Below, one piece after another: positions 21,608-33,559 of a stretch of 64,000 nt of DNA; position 1 is the stretch's first letter; the number at the start of each line of letters is the position of its first letter. Source of the DNA: Listeria sp. PSOL-1 (GTDB lineage Bacteria; Bacillota; Bacilli; Lactobacillales; Listeriaceae); the NCBI RefSeq assembly GCF_902806445.1, contig NZ_LR760298.1:1-64000 (forward strand). The letters run 5' to 3'. Below the pieces are notes generated by a model. That model was not told the origin of the DNA. It saw nothing but the letters and a program-made list of their open reading frames with translations, and ran no database searches. The position numbers were made by a program, and so were the translations under genes.

Positions 21608-24600
21608 TTGTCAGGACATGTTGTAGAATACGGCAGACACCGTAAACGTAGAAGTTTTGCGCGTATTAGTGAAGTGTTAGAGCTACCAAACCTGATTGAA
21701 ATCCAAACAGCTTCTTATCAGTGGTTTTTGGATCAAGGTTTGCGTGAAATGTTCCGTGATATTTCTCCAATTGAAGATTTTGCTGGGAATTTATCTTTAG
21801 AATTTATTGACTATGATTTAGGTGAACCAAAATACTCAGTAGAAGAATCTAAAAACCGTGATGCAAACTATGCGGCTCCTTTACGTGTTAAATTGCGCCT
21901 GGTTAATAAGGAGACCGGTGAAGTAAAAGATCAAGAAGTATTCATGGGCGATTTCCCACTTATGACCGAAATGGGGACATTTATCATTAATGGTGCAGAA
22001 CGTGTTATCGTTTCCCAATTGGTACGTTCTCCAGGAGTTTATTTTAATAACAAAGTCGATAAAAATGGTAAAAAGGGCTTCGGCTCCACAGTCATCCCAA
22101 ATCGTGGCGCTTGGTTAGAATATGAAACAGATGCGAAAGATGTTGTTCATGTTCGTATTGATCGCACACGTAAATTACCGGTTACTGTTCTTTTGCGTGC
22201 ACTCGGATTTGGCTCTGACCAAGAGATTTTAGATTTAATCGGGGACAATGATTATCTGCGCAATACGCTAGAAAAAGATAATACAGATAACGCAGATAAA
22301 GCCCTTCTTGAAATCTATGAACGACTTCGCCCAGGTGAGCCACCAACCGTTGAAAATGCACGTAGCTTGTTAATATCTCGCTTTTTCGATCCAAAGCGCT
22401 ATGATTTAGCTAACGTAGGCCGATATAAAATCAATAAGAAATTACACTTAAAAAATCGCCTGTTTAACCAAATATTAGCTGAAACGCTAGTTGATCCTGA
22501 AACAGGTGAAATTATAGCTACAAAAGGTGATATTTTAGATCGCCGTAACCTAGATCAAATCATCCCCAATCTAGAGAATGGCGTAGGTTTCCGTACGCTG
22601 CGTCCAAATGATGGCGTACTAGAGGATAACGTTGTTGTCCAATCAATCAAAATTTATACACCCGATGATCCAGAAAAAGAAATCAATGTGATTGGCAATG
22701 CTTATATTGACGAGACTGTAAAGCATATTACGCCAGCAGATATTGTTTCATCTATCAGTTATTTCTTTAATTTACTACATGGTGTAGGGGATACGGATGA
22801 TATTGATCACCTTGGTAATCGTCGTCTTCGCTCAGTAGGAGAACTTTTACAAAATCAATTCCGAATTGGGTTATCTCGGATGGAACGTGTTGTACGAGAA
22901 CGGATGTCAATCCAAGATGTGAGTACAATTACACCACAACAATTAATTAATATCCGACCAGTTGTCGCTTCGATCAAAGAGTTTTTTGGTAGCTCACAGT
23001 TATCACAATTTATGGATCAGTCCAACCCACTCAGTGAACTCACGCATAAGCGTCGTTTATCTGCGCTTGGGCCTGGTGGTTTGACTCGTGAACGTGCTGG
23101 CTATGAAGTTCGTGATGTTCACTACTCACATTATGGTCGAATGTGTCCAATTGAAACGCCAGAAGGACCAAACATCGGTTTGATCAACTCGCTTTCTTCT
23201 TTTGCGAAAGTAAATCAATTTGGCTTTATTGAAACACCATATCGTCGTGTTGATCCGGAAACAAATCAAGTAACGGATAAAATTGACTACCTAACTGCCG
23301 ATGAAGAGGATCATTATGTTGTCGCACAGGCTAACTCTAAACTAGATGAAAATGGTACTTTTACTGAAGGGGAAGTCATGGCTCGTTTCCGTTCTGAAAA
23401 CTTAGCTGTTGAAAAAGAACGAATTGATTACATGGACGTTTCACCAAAACAAGTTGTATCGGTTGCAACAGCCTGTATTCCATTTTTAGAAAATGATGAC
23501 TCCAACCGCGCTCTGATGGGAGCTAACATGCAACGTCAAGCTGTGCCACTGATGCACCCAGAAGCACCATTTGTTGGGACTGGTATGGAACATGTTTCTG
23601 CTAAAGATTCAGGAGCTGCGGTTACGGCTAAACATGACGGCATCGTTGAACATGTTGAAGCAAAAGAAATTTGGGTACGTCGTATTTCTATTGTTGACGG
23701 TAAAGAAGTAACAGGCGGTATCGATAAATATACATTGCGTAAATTTGTTCGCTCTAACCAAGGGACTTGTTATAATCAACGTCCGAATGTTTCTGAAGGC
23801 GATCGTGTTGTCAAAGGAGAAATTCTTGGTAACGGTCCCTCAATGGATTCAGGAGAGCTAGCGCTTGGACGCAATGTGCTGGTTGCTTTCATGACTTGGA
23901 ATGGTTATAACTATGAGGATGCGATCATCATGAGTGAACGCCTTGTAAAAGATGACGTTTATACCTCGATTCATATTGAAGAGTTTGAATCAGAAGCTCG
24001 TGACACTAAACTCGGACCTGAAGAAATGACACGTGATATTCCAAATGTTGGTGAAGATGCTTTACGTGATCTTGATGAACGTGGAATTATCCGTATCGGA
24101 GCTGAAGTTAAAGATAATGATCTACTTGTAGGTAAAGTAACGCCTAAAGGGGTAACCGAACTTACTGCTGAAGAACGCTTATTACACGCTATCTTTGGTG
24201 AAAAAGCTCGCGAAGTTCGCGATACATCGCTACGTGTTCCTCACGGTGGTGGCGGCATTGTTCTAGATGTTAAAATCTTTACACGTGAGGCAGGGGATGA
24301 GCTCCCACCAGGTGTGAATCAATTAGTTCGTGTTTATATTGTTCAAAAACGTAAAATCCATGAAGGCGATAAAATGGCTGGACGTCACGGTAATAAAGGG
24401 GTTATTTCTCGAATTTTACCAGAAGAAGATATGCCATTTATGCCAGATGGAACACCAGTTGATATTATGCTTAATCCTCTTGGTGTACCTTCACGGATGA
24501 ATATTGGGCAAGTACTTGAGCTTCACTTAGGAATGGCTGCTCGCAAACTAGGCATTCATGTCGCAACACCGGTATTTGATGGAGCAAATGAAGAAGACGT

Positions 24601-25153
24601 ATGGAGCACTGTAGAAGAAGCTGGTATGGCAAGAGATGCGAAAACAGTACTTTACGACGGACGAACAGGTGAACCGTTTGATAATCGTATTTCTGTTGGC
24701 ATTATGTATATGATTAAACTTGCGCACATGGTTGATGACAAACTCCATGCTCGCTCAACTGGACCTTACTCGCTTGTTACACAACAACCGCTTGGTGGTA
24801 AAGCCCAATTTGGTGGACAACGTTTTGGAGAAATGGAAGTATGGGCATTAGAAGCCTATGGAGCTGCTTATACACTTCAAGAAATCCTAACGATCAAGTC
24901 TGATGATGTTGTAGGACGTGTGAAAGCTTATGAATCGATCGTTAAAGGTGACAGTGTACCAAAACCAGGTGTACCGGAATCCTTCAAGGTATTAATTAAA
25001 GAGCTTCAAAGTTTAGGTATGGATGTGAAAATTCTATCTGCTGAAGAAGAAGAAATCGAAATGCGCGATTTGGATGATGACGATTTCTCTGGTCAAAATG
25101 ATTCCTTTAATATTGTGAAACCAGAAGAAACAACCACCGAGCAGGTTGATTAA
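21608..25153 (+). CDS. rpoB: RNA polymerase beta subunit
   Basis: The 1181-residue beta subunit of the core RNA polymerase. The rifampicin cluster reads [26 protein letters not shown] with the susceptible-type His, Arg and Ser residues; the lobe, protrusion and the C-terminal clamp ([18 protein letters not shown]) are complete. The TTG start at 21608 (SGHVVEYG) follows GGGGTGAAGAG and matches Listeria RpoB. The frame is open further upstream from 21569 but without a ribosome site. It is followed by rpoC after 199 nt. Confidence 0.98.
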   Translation: MSGHVVEYGRHRKRRSFARISEVLELPNLIEIQTASYQWFLDQGLREMFRDISPIEDFAGNLSLEFIDYDLGEPKYSVEESKNRDANYAAPLRVKLRLVNKETGEVKDQEVFMGDFPLMTEMGTFIINGAERVIVSQLVRSPGVYFNNKVDKNGKKGFGSTVIPNRGAWLEYETDAKDVVHVRIDRTRKLPVTVLLRALGFGSDQEILDLIGDNDYLRNTLEKDNTDNADKALLEIYERLRPGEPPTVENARSLLISRFFDPKRYDLANVGRYKINKKLHLKNRLFNQILAETLVDPETGEIIATKGDILDRRNLDQIIPNLENGVGFRTLRPNDGVLEDNVVVQSIKIYTPDDPEKEINVIGNAYIDETVKHITPADIVSSISYFFNLLHGVGDTDDIDHLGNRRLRSVGELLQNQFRIGLSRMERVVRERMSIQDVSTITPQQLINIRPVVASIKEFFGSSQLSQFMDQSNPLSELTHKRRLSALGPGGLTRERAGYEVRDVHYSHYGRMCPIETPEGPNIGLINSLSSFAKVNQFGFIETPYRRVDPETNQVTDKIDYLTADEEDHYVVAQANSKLDENGTFTEGEVMARFRSENLAVEKERIDYMDVSPKQVVSVATACIPFLENDDSNRALMGANMQRQAVPLMHPEAPFVGTGMEHVSAKDSGAAVTAKHDGIVEHVEAKEIWVRRISIVDGKEVTGGIDKYTLRKFVRSNQGTCYNQRPNVSEGDRVVKGEILGNGPSMDSGELALGRNVLVAFMTWNGYNYEDAIIMSERLVKDDVYTSIHIEEFESEARDTKLGPEEMTRDIPNVGEDALRDLDERGIIRIGAEVKDNDLLVGKVTPKGVTELTAEERLLHAIFGEKAREVRDTSLRVPHGGGGIVLDVKIFTREAGDELPPGVNQLVRVYIVQKRKIHEGDKMAGRHGNKGVISRILPEEDMPFMPDGTPVDIMLNPLGVPSRMNIGQVLELHLGMAARKLGIHVATPVFDGANEEDVWSTVEEAGMARDAKTVLYDGRTGEPFDNRISVGIMYMIKLAHMVDDKLHARSTGPYSLVTQQPLGGKAQFGGQRFGEMEVWALEAYGAAYTLQEILTIKSDDVVGRVKAYESIVKGDSVPKPGVPESFKVLIKELQSLGMDVKILSAEEEEIEMRDLDDDDFSGQNDSFNIVKPEETTTEQVD

Positions 25154-25272
25154 CCCGCCCGTTTTAAAAGACTCCAGAACAACAGGCATTTTTGTTGAAG
25201 CTTAAATGAAGCGTGATTATATTGAGCATTTTGCTGTTGTGATCGGTTAAAAACTCAGTAAAGCTTTAGTAA

Positions 25273-25306
25273 GGCGGAAAGCTAGATTTGATGATCACTT
25301 TCCGCC
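25273..25306 (+). other. hairpin in rpoB-rpoC spacer
   Basis: A perfect 9-bp inverted repeat GGCGGAAAG / CTTTCCGCC encloses a 16-nt loop and has no T-run. It is likely an mRNA processing, stability or pausing element rather than a terminator. The remainder of the spacer contains nothing else recognisable before the AGGAGG of rpoC. Confidence 0.6.
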
Positions 25307-25352
25307 CGCTTACTCAAAGTATAATCACAATTAAAATTAGGAGGTTGGGCAC

Positions 25353-28300
25353 TTGATAGATGTTAATAATTTTGAGTATATGAAAATAGGTCTAGCATCT
25401 CCAGATAAAATTCGTTCTTGGTCACATGGTGAAGTTAAAAAGCCAGAAACAATCAATTACAGAACATTAAAACCTGAACGCGATGGCTTATTTTGTGAAC
25501 GTATTTTTGGACCAACGAAGGACTGGGAATGTTCTTGTGGTAAATATAAGCGTGTACGGTATAAAGGTGTCGTTTGTGATCGCTGTGGCGTTGAAGTCAC
25601 GAAATCAAAAGTGCGCCGTGAACGAATGGGGCATATCGAATTAGCTGCGCCAGTGTCACATATTTGGTATTTCAAGGGAATCCCAAGCCGTATGGGGCTA
25701 GTTTTAGATATGAGCCCACGTGCACTTGAAGAAGTTATCTATTTTGCTTCTTACGTTGTAACCGAACCAGGGGATACCCCGCTTGAGAAGAAACAATTAC
25801 TTTCTGAAAAAGAATATCGCGTTTATCGTGAGAAATATAGTCAAGGTTTTCAAGCTGGAATGGGTGCTGAAGCGATCAAACGTATTTTAGCAGATATTAA
25901 CCTTGAAAAAGAAACGAATGAGCTAAAAGAAGAGCTGAAAACAGCACAAGGGCAACGACGTACGCGTGCTATTCGCCGCCTTGAAGTCATGGAAGCTTTC
26001 CGTAACTCTGGAAATGAACCAAGCTGGATGATTTTAGACGTGCTCCCTGTTATTCCACCAGAACTTCGCCCAATGGTGCAGCTTGAAGGTGGACGATTTG
26101 CAACAAGTGATTTAAATGACTTGTATCGCCGCGTAATTAACCGGAATAACCGTCTAAAACGTCTTCTTGACTTAGGTGCACCGAATATTATCGTTCAAAA
26201 TGAAAAACGTATGCTCCAAGAAGCTGTCGATGCCTTAATTGATAATGGCCGTCGTGGTCGTCCAGTTACTGGACCAGGTAATCGTCCGCTAAAATCACTT
26301 TCGCATATGCTAAAAGGGAAACAAGGTCGTTTCCGTCAAAACTTGCTAGGTAAGCGTGTTGATTACTCTGGACGTTCTGTTATCGTTGTAGGTCCTAACT
26401 TAAAAATGTATCAATGTGGGCTACCAAAAGAAATGGCACTAGAACTATTTAAACCTTTTGTAATGAAAGAGTTAGTTGGTCGTGGCCTTGCTCATAACAT
26501 TAAAAGCGCCAAACGTAAGATCGAGCGCACCTCATCGGAAGTGTGGGATGTTTTAGAAGAAGTGATTCGTGAGCATCCAGTTCTCTTAAACCGTGCACCG
26601 ACGCTTCACAGACTTGGTATTCAAGCGTTTGAACCAACACTTGTAGAAGGCCGTGCCATTCGTCTTCACCCGCTTGTATGTACAGCTTATAACGCTGATT
26701 TTGATGGTGACCAAATGGCTGTCCATGTCCCATTATCAGCAGAAGCGCAAGCAGAAGCGCGTATCTTAATGCTTGCAGCGCAAAACATTTTGAACCCTAA
26801 AGATGGTAAACCGGTTGTTACTCCTTCACAAGATATGGTTCTTGGTAACTATTATCTGACTTTAGAGCGTGAAAATGCAGTTGGCGAAGGGATTATTTTC
26901 AAAGATATTAATGAAGCACAGTTAGCTTATCAAAATGGTTATGTTCATCTGCACACTCGTATTGCAGTTTATGCAGGTTCTATACCAAATGAACGCTTTA
27001 CAGATAAGCAGCGCAAACAATTGCTCATTACAACAGTAGGTAAATTAATTTTCAACACAATTTTACCAACATCTTTCCCATATATTAATGAGCCAACAAA
27101 GTATAATCTTGAAATTGAAACACCAGAGAAATATTTTGTGGATACAACAGCTGATGTAAAAGCTCATATTGCTAAACAGCCACTTATTGATCCATTTAAG
27201 AAAAAAATTCTCGGGAATATCATCGCAGAAGTCTTCAAGCGATTCCACATTACGGAAACATCAAAAATGCTTGATCGCATGAAAGACTTAGGCTTTAAAA
27301 TTTCTACAAAAGCTGGCATTACAGTAGGTATTGCTGATATCTTGGTTTTACCTGAAAAACCTGAAATCATTGAAAAAGCTCATGACACTGTAGAAAAAAT
27401 TACGAAGCAATTCCGTCGAGGCTTAATTACAGATACTGAAAGGTATGAGCGTGTAATCAGCCTTTGGAATAGCGTGAAAGATGAGATCCAAAATAAATTA
27501 ATCGCTATCTTAGAGCGTTTGAATCCAATTTATATGATGCAGGATTCTGGAGCGCGTGGTAATGCTTCTAACTTTGTACAGCTTGCGGGTATGCGTGGTT
27601 TAATGGCTGATCCATCTGGACGTATTGTAGAGCTTCCAATTATATCAAGCTTCCGTCAAGGTTTAACCGTTTTGGAATACTTCATTTCCACTCACGGAGC
27701 GCGTAAAGGACTTACTGATACAGCCCTTAAAACAGCTGACTCAGGTTATCTTACTCGTCGTCTTGTTGATGTTGCTCAAGATGTTATCATTCGTGAAGAT
27801 GATTGCGGGACTGACCGTGGCCTTACAATTAAAGCCATTCGTGAAGGCACAGAAATTATCGAATCGCTTGAAGAACGACTTGAAGGACGCCATGCTCGTA
27901 GAACCATTCGCCATCCAGAAACAAATGAAATTCTTGCCCATGAAAACGAACTGATTACAGAACCGATTGCGTTATCAATTGTTGAAGCTGGAATCGAAGA
28001 AGTGACGATTCGCTCAGCCTTTACATGTAACACAAAACACGGAGTATGTAAAAAATGTTACGGCAAAAACTTGGCAACAGGAACAGAAGTTGAAGTTGGA
28101 GAGGCTGTTGGTATTATTGCTGCTCAGTCAATCGGGGAACCAGGTACACAGCTTACAATGCGTACGTTCCATACCGGTGGGGTTGCTGGAGATGATATCA
28201 CACAAGGTCTACCCCGTATTCAGGAAATCTTTGAAGCACGTAATCCAAAAGGTCAAGCAACGATTACAGAAGTTGCCGGAGAAGTGGTTTCTGTTGAAGA

Positions 28301-28958
28301 AGGACGCGACCGTGGTTTAGAAATCACGATCCAAGGAAGCGATGATCGCCGCAGTTATAATGTTCCTTATACAGCACGTTTGCGTGTTGAAGAAGGTTCA
28401 ATAGTCGAACGTGGTGAAGCTTTAACAGAAGGTTCAATTGATCCAAAAGCTTTGATTCGTGTTTGTGATGTATTATCTGTACAAGAATATCTACTTGCTG
28501 AAGTACAAAAAGTTTACCGGATGCAAGGGGTAGAAATTGGCGATAAGCACGTGGAAGTTATGGTTCGTCAAATGTTGCGTAAAATCCGTGTCATGGATAC
28601 AGGTGATACAAACATCTTGCCAGGTACACTGATGGATATTCACACATTTAGAGACGCTAACCGTGAGACATTATTAAGTGGAGCTCAGCCTGCTACTGGT
28701 CGTCCAGTACTTCTAGGTATCACAAAAGCTTCACTTGAAACGGATTCCTTCTTATCTGCTGCATCATTCCAAGAAACGACTCGTGTCTTAACAGATGCTG
28801 CAATTAAAGGAAAACAAGATCCTCTTCTTGGCTTAAAAGAAAATGTTATCATAGGAAAACTAGTCCCAGCAGGTACGGGAATCAATCGTTATCGTCAGTT
28901 AAAATCACAAGTTGTAGACGATACGCAAGAAGTTTCTGAAGAACAAACAACAAATTAA
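25353..28958 (+). CDS. rpoC: RNA polymerase beta' subunit
   Basis: The 1201-residue beta' subunit. The N-terminal zinc ribbon [20 protein letters not shown] is intact, the catalytic [12 protein letters not shown] motif carries the Mg2+-binding aspartates, and the trigger-loop and bridge-helix regions ([18 protein letters not shown]) and the second Cys cluster ([13 protein letters not shown]) are present. The TTG start at 25353 ([12 protein letters not shown]) follows AGGAGG and is the usual Listeria-type start. A terminator follows. In Bacillus the str operon comes next, but here it lies 32 kb away. Confidence 0.98.
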   Translation: MIDVNNFEYMKIGLASPDKIRSWSHGEVKKPETINYRTLKPERDGLFCERIFGPTKDWECSCGKYKRVRYKGVVCDRCGVEVTKSKVRRERMGHIELAAPVSHIWYFKGIPSRMGLVLDMSPRALEEVIYFASYVVTEPGDTPLEKKQLLSEKEYRVYREKYSQGFQAGMGAEAIKRILADINLEKETNELKEELKTAQGQRRTRAIRRLEVMEAFRNSGNEPSWMILDVLPVIPPELRPMVQLEGGRFATSDLNDLYRRVINRNNRLKRLLDLGAPNIIVQNEKRMLQEAVDALIDNGRRGRPVTGPGNRPLKSLSHMLKGKQGRFRQNLLGKRVDYSGRSVIVVGPNLKMYQCGLPKEMALELFKPFVMKELVGRGLAHNIKSAKRKIERTSSEVWDVLEEVIREHPVLLNRAPTLHRLGIQAFEPTLVEGRAIRLHPLVCTAYNADFDGDQMAVHVPLSAEAQAEARILMLAAQNILNPKDGKPVVTPSQDMVLGNYYLTLERENAVGEGIIFKDINEAQLAYQNGYVHLHTRIAVYAGSIPNERFTDKQRKQLLITTVGKLIFNTILPTSFPYINEPTKYNLEIETPEKYFVDTTADVKAHIAKQPLIDPFKKKILGNIIAEVFKRFHITETSKMLDRMKDLGFKISTKAGITVGIADILVLPEKPEIIEKAHDTVEKITKQFRRGLITDTERYERVISLWNSVKDEIQNKLIAILERLNPIYMMQDSGARGNASNFVQLAGMRGLMADPSGRIVELPIISSFRQGLTVLEYFISTHGARKGLTDTALKTADSGYLTRRLVDVAQDVIIREDDCGTDRGLTIKAIREGTEIIESLEERLEGRHARRTIRHPETNEILAHENELITEPIALSIVEAGIEEVTIRSAFTCNTKHGVCKKCYGKNLATGTEVEVGEAVGIIAAQSIGEPGTQLTMRTFHTGGVAGDDITQGLPRIQEIFEARNPKGQATITEVAGEVVSVEEGRDRGLEITIQGSDDRRSYNVPYTARLRVEEGSIVERGEALTEGSIDPKALIRVCDVLSVQEYLLAEVQKVYRMQGVEIGDKHVEVMVRQMLRKIRVMDTGDTNILPGTLMDIHTFRDANRETLLSGAQPATGRPVLLGITKASLETDSFLSAASFQETTRVLTDAAIKGKQDPLLGLKENVIIGKLVPAGTGINRYRQLKSQVVDDTQEVSEEQTTN

Positions 28959-28967
28959 TAAAAGCAA

Positions 28968-29003
28968 AAATATCCACCCGGTTTTCGCGGGTGGATATTT
29001 GTT
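28968..29003 (+). terminator. rpoBC terminator
   Basis: AAATATCCACCCG (28968-28980) and CGGGTGGATATTT (28988-29000) form a perfect 13-bp stem ending in T-rich sequence. It is placed between rpoC (+) and bglA (-) and is likely bidirectional. Confidence 0.88.
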
Positions 29004-29037
29004 TTCTAATTAGGAACATGTTAGAAAATCAAGTTTT

Positions 29038-30522
<1,485 letters not shown>

Positions 30523-30535
30523 TTATTTTAAGTCC

Positions 30536-30577
30536 TGTAATGGATTACATGTCAAGTCATAATTTTAGCGCTTTCAT
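30536..30577 (-). promoter_or_regulatory. bglA promoter region: palindromic operator and cre-like site
   Basis: Bases 30536-30549 are a perfect 14-bp palindrome TGTAATGGATTACA. It lies just downstream of a minus-strand TTGACA (30550-30555), in the spacer toward a TTAAAA-like -10. On the minus strand TGAAAGCGCTAAAA (about 30563-30576) resembles a CcpA cre site with one mismatch. A local regulator, perhaps the divergent TetR protein, plus catabolite control are inferred. Confidence 0.5.
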
Positions 30578-30649
30578 GTTAAATTAGAAATTGCTTTTTA
30601 AGTTGAAATTCGGTACACTTTAAGCAAAATAAAAATTGCGGGGGAACAT

Positions 30650-31195
30650 ATGAGTAGCAAACAGAAAATTATCAAGGCAGCTATTGAAGTGATCAAAGAA
30701 GAAGGGATCCGACAATACAGTTTAGCTCGTGTGGCTGCAAGGATCCATATCACAAAACCTGCTATTTTCTACCATTTTAAAAATAAAGAAGAATTGACGT
30801 TAGCCATTATTTACCACGCTATTTCAGTCTATAAAGAAATCGAAACAGAAGAATACGAAAAAATAAAAGAAGATTCCGCTTTTCCATATACAGAAAGCTA
30901 CTTAAAAGGCAACTTACGACAACTGCAAAATGCTGAACTTGTCGGGCTTCATAGTGTTCTGCTTGCAACGAGTATTTCCGAAAATATTGATGGAAGTTAT
31001 TGGGATGAAATTTATGAAACAGAATTTCGCAATATGGCATCAGAAATTGGAGCAGAAATGGCAGAACTTGTGCGTTATACCATTGATGGAATGTGGCATG
31101 CTAAGCTTCTTAAGATGAATGAACCAGAACAAACAAGTCAGGAAACGGTGGTGCAGTTCTTATTGGGTAAAATAGCAAATACAACTTCTTCTTGA
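30650..31195 (+). CDS. TetR/AcrR family transcriptional regulator
   Basis: A 181-residue regulator. The N-terminal TetR HTH reads KIIKAAIEVIKEEGIRQYSLARVAARIHITKPAIFYHFKNKEEL (about 5-50), followed by a helical ligand domain without a recognisable ligand signature. It is divergent from the phospho-beta-glucosidase gene, with which it shares a promoter region containing a palindrome. The target and inducer are unknown. GGGGGAAC precedes ATG 30650. Confidence 0.9.
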   Translation: MSSKQKIIKAAIEVIKEEGIRQYSLARVAARIHITKPAIFYHFKNKEELTLAIIYHAISVYKEIETEEYEKIKEDSAFPYTESYLKGNLRQLQNAELVGLHSVLLATSISENIDGSYWDEIYETEFRNMASEIGAEMAELVRYTIDGMWHAKLLKMNEPEQTSQETVVQFLLGKIANTTSS

Positions 31196-31252
31196 AAATG
31201 AAACGAAGCATGTTACAATTTAATTTGTAGCAATTTTTTAGGAGGAACAAAA

Positions 31253-31891
31253 TTGGTTCAAGATAAATTAACAATGTATTTCGTGCGTCATGGAAAAACG
31301 GAGTGGAATTTAACCGGGCAAATGCAAGGTTGGGGTGATTCACCTCTTGTTTCAGAAGGAATAGAAGGTGCAAAACGAGTAGGAGAAGCCCTTTCAAATA
31401 TTACATTTAACCAAATCTATTCAAGCTCAAGCAAGCGAACACAAGATACGGCACGACTTATTTTAAATGATCCAAGCGTTGAAATTAAGCCAATGGAAGA
31501 ATTTCGCGAAATGGGATTTGGTAGTTGGGAAGGTGTTCGAGTTACTGAACTTGATCAAAAATTTGCTCTCGAACGTCAACTCTTTCTCACAGATCCTATT
31601 ACCTTTGATGCTAAGATAAATGGTGGAGAAACTTATTTTCAACTGGAAAAAAGACTACTCTCTGGACTTGAAAAAATCAAAGCTGAACAAACGAAGGGCA
31701 ATATTTTAGTCGTCTCCCATGGTATGGCTCTTACTTTATTACTACATCTTCTTTCAGGAGGAACGCTTGCAGAACACAGAAAACAAGGAACAAAAATAGT
31801 AAACACAAGCATTAGCGTTGTTGAGTTTAAGCAAGATGGACATAAAGTGATTGAATTAAATAATGTCGATCACCTTTTGAATAAAATATAA
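31253..31891 (+). CDS. histidine phosphatase family protein (phosphoglycerate mutase-like)
   Basis: A 212-residue branch-1 histidine phosphatase. RHGKTEWN (Arg12, His13) is the phosphohistidine motif and VVSHGMALTLLLH carries the second His; the substrate could be a small phosphate ester rather than phosphoglycerate. The TTG start at 31253 lies about 7 nt after AGGAGG. An equivalent gene lies in this region of the L. monocytogenes chromosome. A convergent terminator separates it from the HAD gene. Confidence 0.9.
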   Translation: MVQDKLTMYFVRHGKTEWNLTGQMQGWGDSPLVSEGIEGAKRVGEALSNITFNQIYSSSSKRTQDTARLILNDPSVEIKPMEEFREMGFGSWEGVRVTELDQKFALERQLFLTDPITFDAKINGGETYFQLEKRLLSGLEKIKAEQTKGNILVVSHGMALTLLLHLLSGGTLAEHRKQGTKIVNTSISVVEFKQDGHKVIELNNVDHLLNKI

Positions 31892-31928
31892 AAAAACACG
31901 CCAAAAAGCGAACTTTTGGCGTGTTTTT
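31889..31928. terminator. bidirectional terminator
   Basis: AAAAACACGCCAAAA / TTTTGGCGTGTTTTTTT hairpin between the convergent phosphatase (+) and HAD hydrolase (-) genes. It has A-run and T-run flanks, so it serves both strands. Confidence 0.9.
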
Positions 31929-32738
31929 TTAATTCACAATATACTTTTGAATCGCGACGGCCACACCGCTTTCATTATTTGAAGCAGTAATGAAGTCAGC
32001 TTTTGCTTTAATTTCTGGGATGGCGTTACCCATGGCTACACCAAGGCCGGCATAGGCAATCATCGAAGTATCGTTTTCTTGATCCCCAATACACATCACT
32101 TCAGATCGTTCAATGCCTAGCGACATAGCAAGCTGCTTTACAGCGTTTCCTTTAGTAGCTTCTTTATTTAAAATCTCAAGATAATGTGGCGCGCTTCGGA
32201 CAAGGTGATATTTTTGATGAAAGCTAGCAGGAATCTTTAGAATGCCGGCTTCGAGAATATCGGGTTCATCAATTAGCATGGCTTTTGACATGATTAAATC
32301 GGTCGGTGTATTTTCAATTTCCTGAAAAACGAGTTGTGCACCTGTTAAGTATGCTTCACCAACTGTATATTTTCCAATGTGCCTATTTGGCGTGTACAGC
32401 GTTTTTTCATCAAAGAAGTGCATATGTAACTTAGCGGATTCACTAAAATGATAGATTTCTTTTAGATCTTGGTAATTAAGTGTTAAATGGGATAAAACGC
32501 GCTTTGTAAATGTATCTTGGACCATAGCGCCATTAAAGCTAATAACATAATCGCCTTCTTCGCGTAGTTCGAGATCACTCAAGTACTGTTGTACACCAAC
32601 AAGTGGCCGTCCAGTACATAATACAATTTTTACACCAAGCGCTTTTGCTTTTTGGATGGCGTTTTTTACCTCTGACGTTATTTCGTGTTTGTCATTTAAG
32701 AGAGTTCCATCAATATCAATTGCTACAAGTTTATACAT
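31929..32738 (-). CDS. Cof-type HAD-IIB family hydrolase
   Basis: A 269-residue sugar-phosphatase-like HAD protein. Motif I DIDGTLLND (near residue 8), motif II LCTGRP, a C2B cap domain, and motif III/IV GDQENDTSMI are all present. The substrate is unknown. The frame reaches back to 32768, but ATG 32738 (MYKLVAIDIDGT) is preceded by AAAGGAG and is the better start. Confidence 0.92.
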   Translation of the reverse strand: MYKLVAIDIDGTLLNDKHEITSEVKNAIQKAKALGVKIVLCTGRPLVGVQQYLSDLELREEGDYVISFNGAMVQDTFTKRVLSHLTLNYQDLKEIYHFSESAKLHMHFFDEKTLYTPNRHIGKYTVGEAYLTGAQLVFQEIENTPTDLIMSKAMLIDEPDILEAGILKIPASFHQKYHLVRSAPHYLEILNKEATKGNAVKQLAMSLGIERSEVMCIGDQENDTSMIAYAGLGVAMGNAIPEIKAKADFITASNNESGVAVAIQKYIVN

Positions 32739-32867
32739 ATTTTTTGCTCCTTTACAAACTACAATCAAAATCAGTATAGCATATTTAAAAATAATTTGCG
32801 CGACGCTTTTTTAAAAATTTATGGTAAGATCTAGATATAGAATAAAAATCGGAAAAAGGTGAAATCA

Positions 32868-33368
32868 TTGAAGCAACAATATCACATCAAATTTGTGAAT
32901 GAAAAAGACATTGCCTTAGTTGAAGAAGTAAATACGAAATGTGATGATTACTACTTCATCGAGCAAGGAAAAAGTGCTACCTCTAAAGATGCTATGGCGT
33001 TTTTGAACGAATTACCACCTGGAAAGGCAAAATTCGATCAATTTAACATCGCGATCTTAAATGAAAATGAAGAAGCGATTGGTTTGGTTAATGTTATTGC
33101 TAATTATCCGCGTCAAGGCCAGTGGTTTATTGGCTTACTGCTACTTATTCCTGATGTGCGAAAGTCAGGGCTAGGGAAAGTTCTGCATCAAGTGATTGCT
33201 GAATGGGCTAGTGATGGCGGCGCAGATTCACTTATGTTAGCTGTTTTAGCAGAAAATAAAGAAGCGATTTCTTTTTGGCAATACTTGGGGTATCAAAAAC
33301 ATGCAGAAATTAATAAAGTATTTGGCGATAAACAGCATCTTGTAGAAAAATACGTTTTAACGTTATAA
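32868..33368 (+). CDS. GNAT family N-acetyltransferase
   Basis: A 166-residue GNAT-fold protein with the acetyl-CoA-binding signature PDVRKSGLGKVLHQVI and the later MLAVLAENKEAISFWQYLGYQ segment. The acceptor is unknown. A TTG at 32868 sits 5 nt after AAAGGTGA; GTG 32859 is in frame but overlaps that site. It stands alone between the HAD gene and nrdD. Confidence 0.85.
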   Translation: MKQQYHIKFVNEKDIALVEEVNTKCDDYYFIEQGKSATSKDAMAFLNELPPGKAKFDQFNIAILNENEEAIGLVNVIANYPRQGQWFIGLLLLIPDVRKSGLGKVLHQVIAEWASDGGADSLMLAVLAENKEAISFWQYLGYQKHAEINKVFGDKQHLVEKYVLTL

Positions 33369-33496
33369 GATAATGAGGACGCCGAATAGGACTTAAAACG
33401 ATACAAATGATGTGACTACTTGCAAACATTTTAAGTTTTTGTGAAAATGAGAACTTTAGTCCTGTTTTTGTTAAGTTTAGGGTTGATACTGTAAAA

Positions 33497-33545
33497 CCTC
33501 TCTATATTGTGATAACATGATCAAGTAAACACAATATATAGGTGT
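33497..33545 (+). promoter_or_regulatory. tandem NrdR-like boxes upstream of nrdD
   Basis: Two sequences resemble the NrdR box ACACWATATATTGTGT: one at 33497-33512 (imperfect, with TATATTGTGA) and one at 33529-33545 (ACACAATATATAGGTGT, one base longer). Their starts are 32 nt apart, about three helical turns, as usual for NrdR pairs. NrdR would repress nrdDG when deoxynucleotides are plentiful. Confidence 0.65.
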
Positions 33546-33559
33546 TAGGGGGAATTTGC

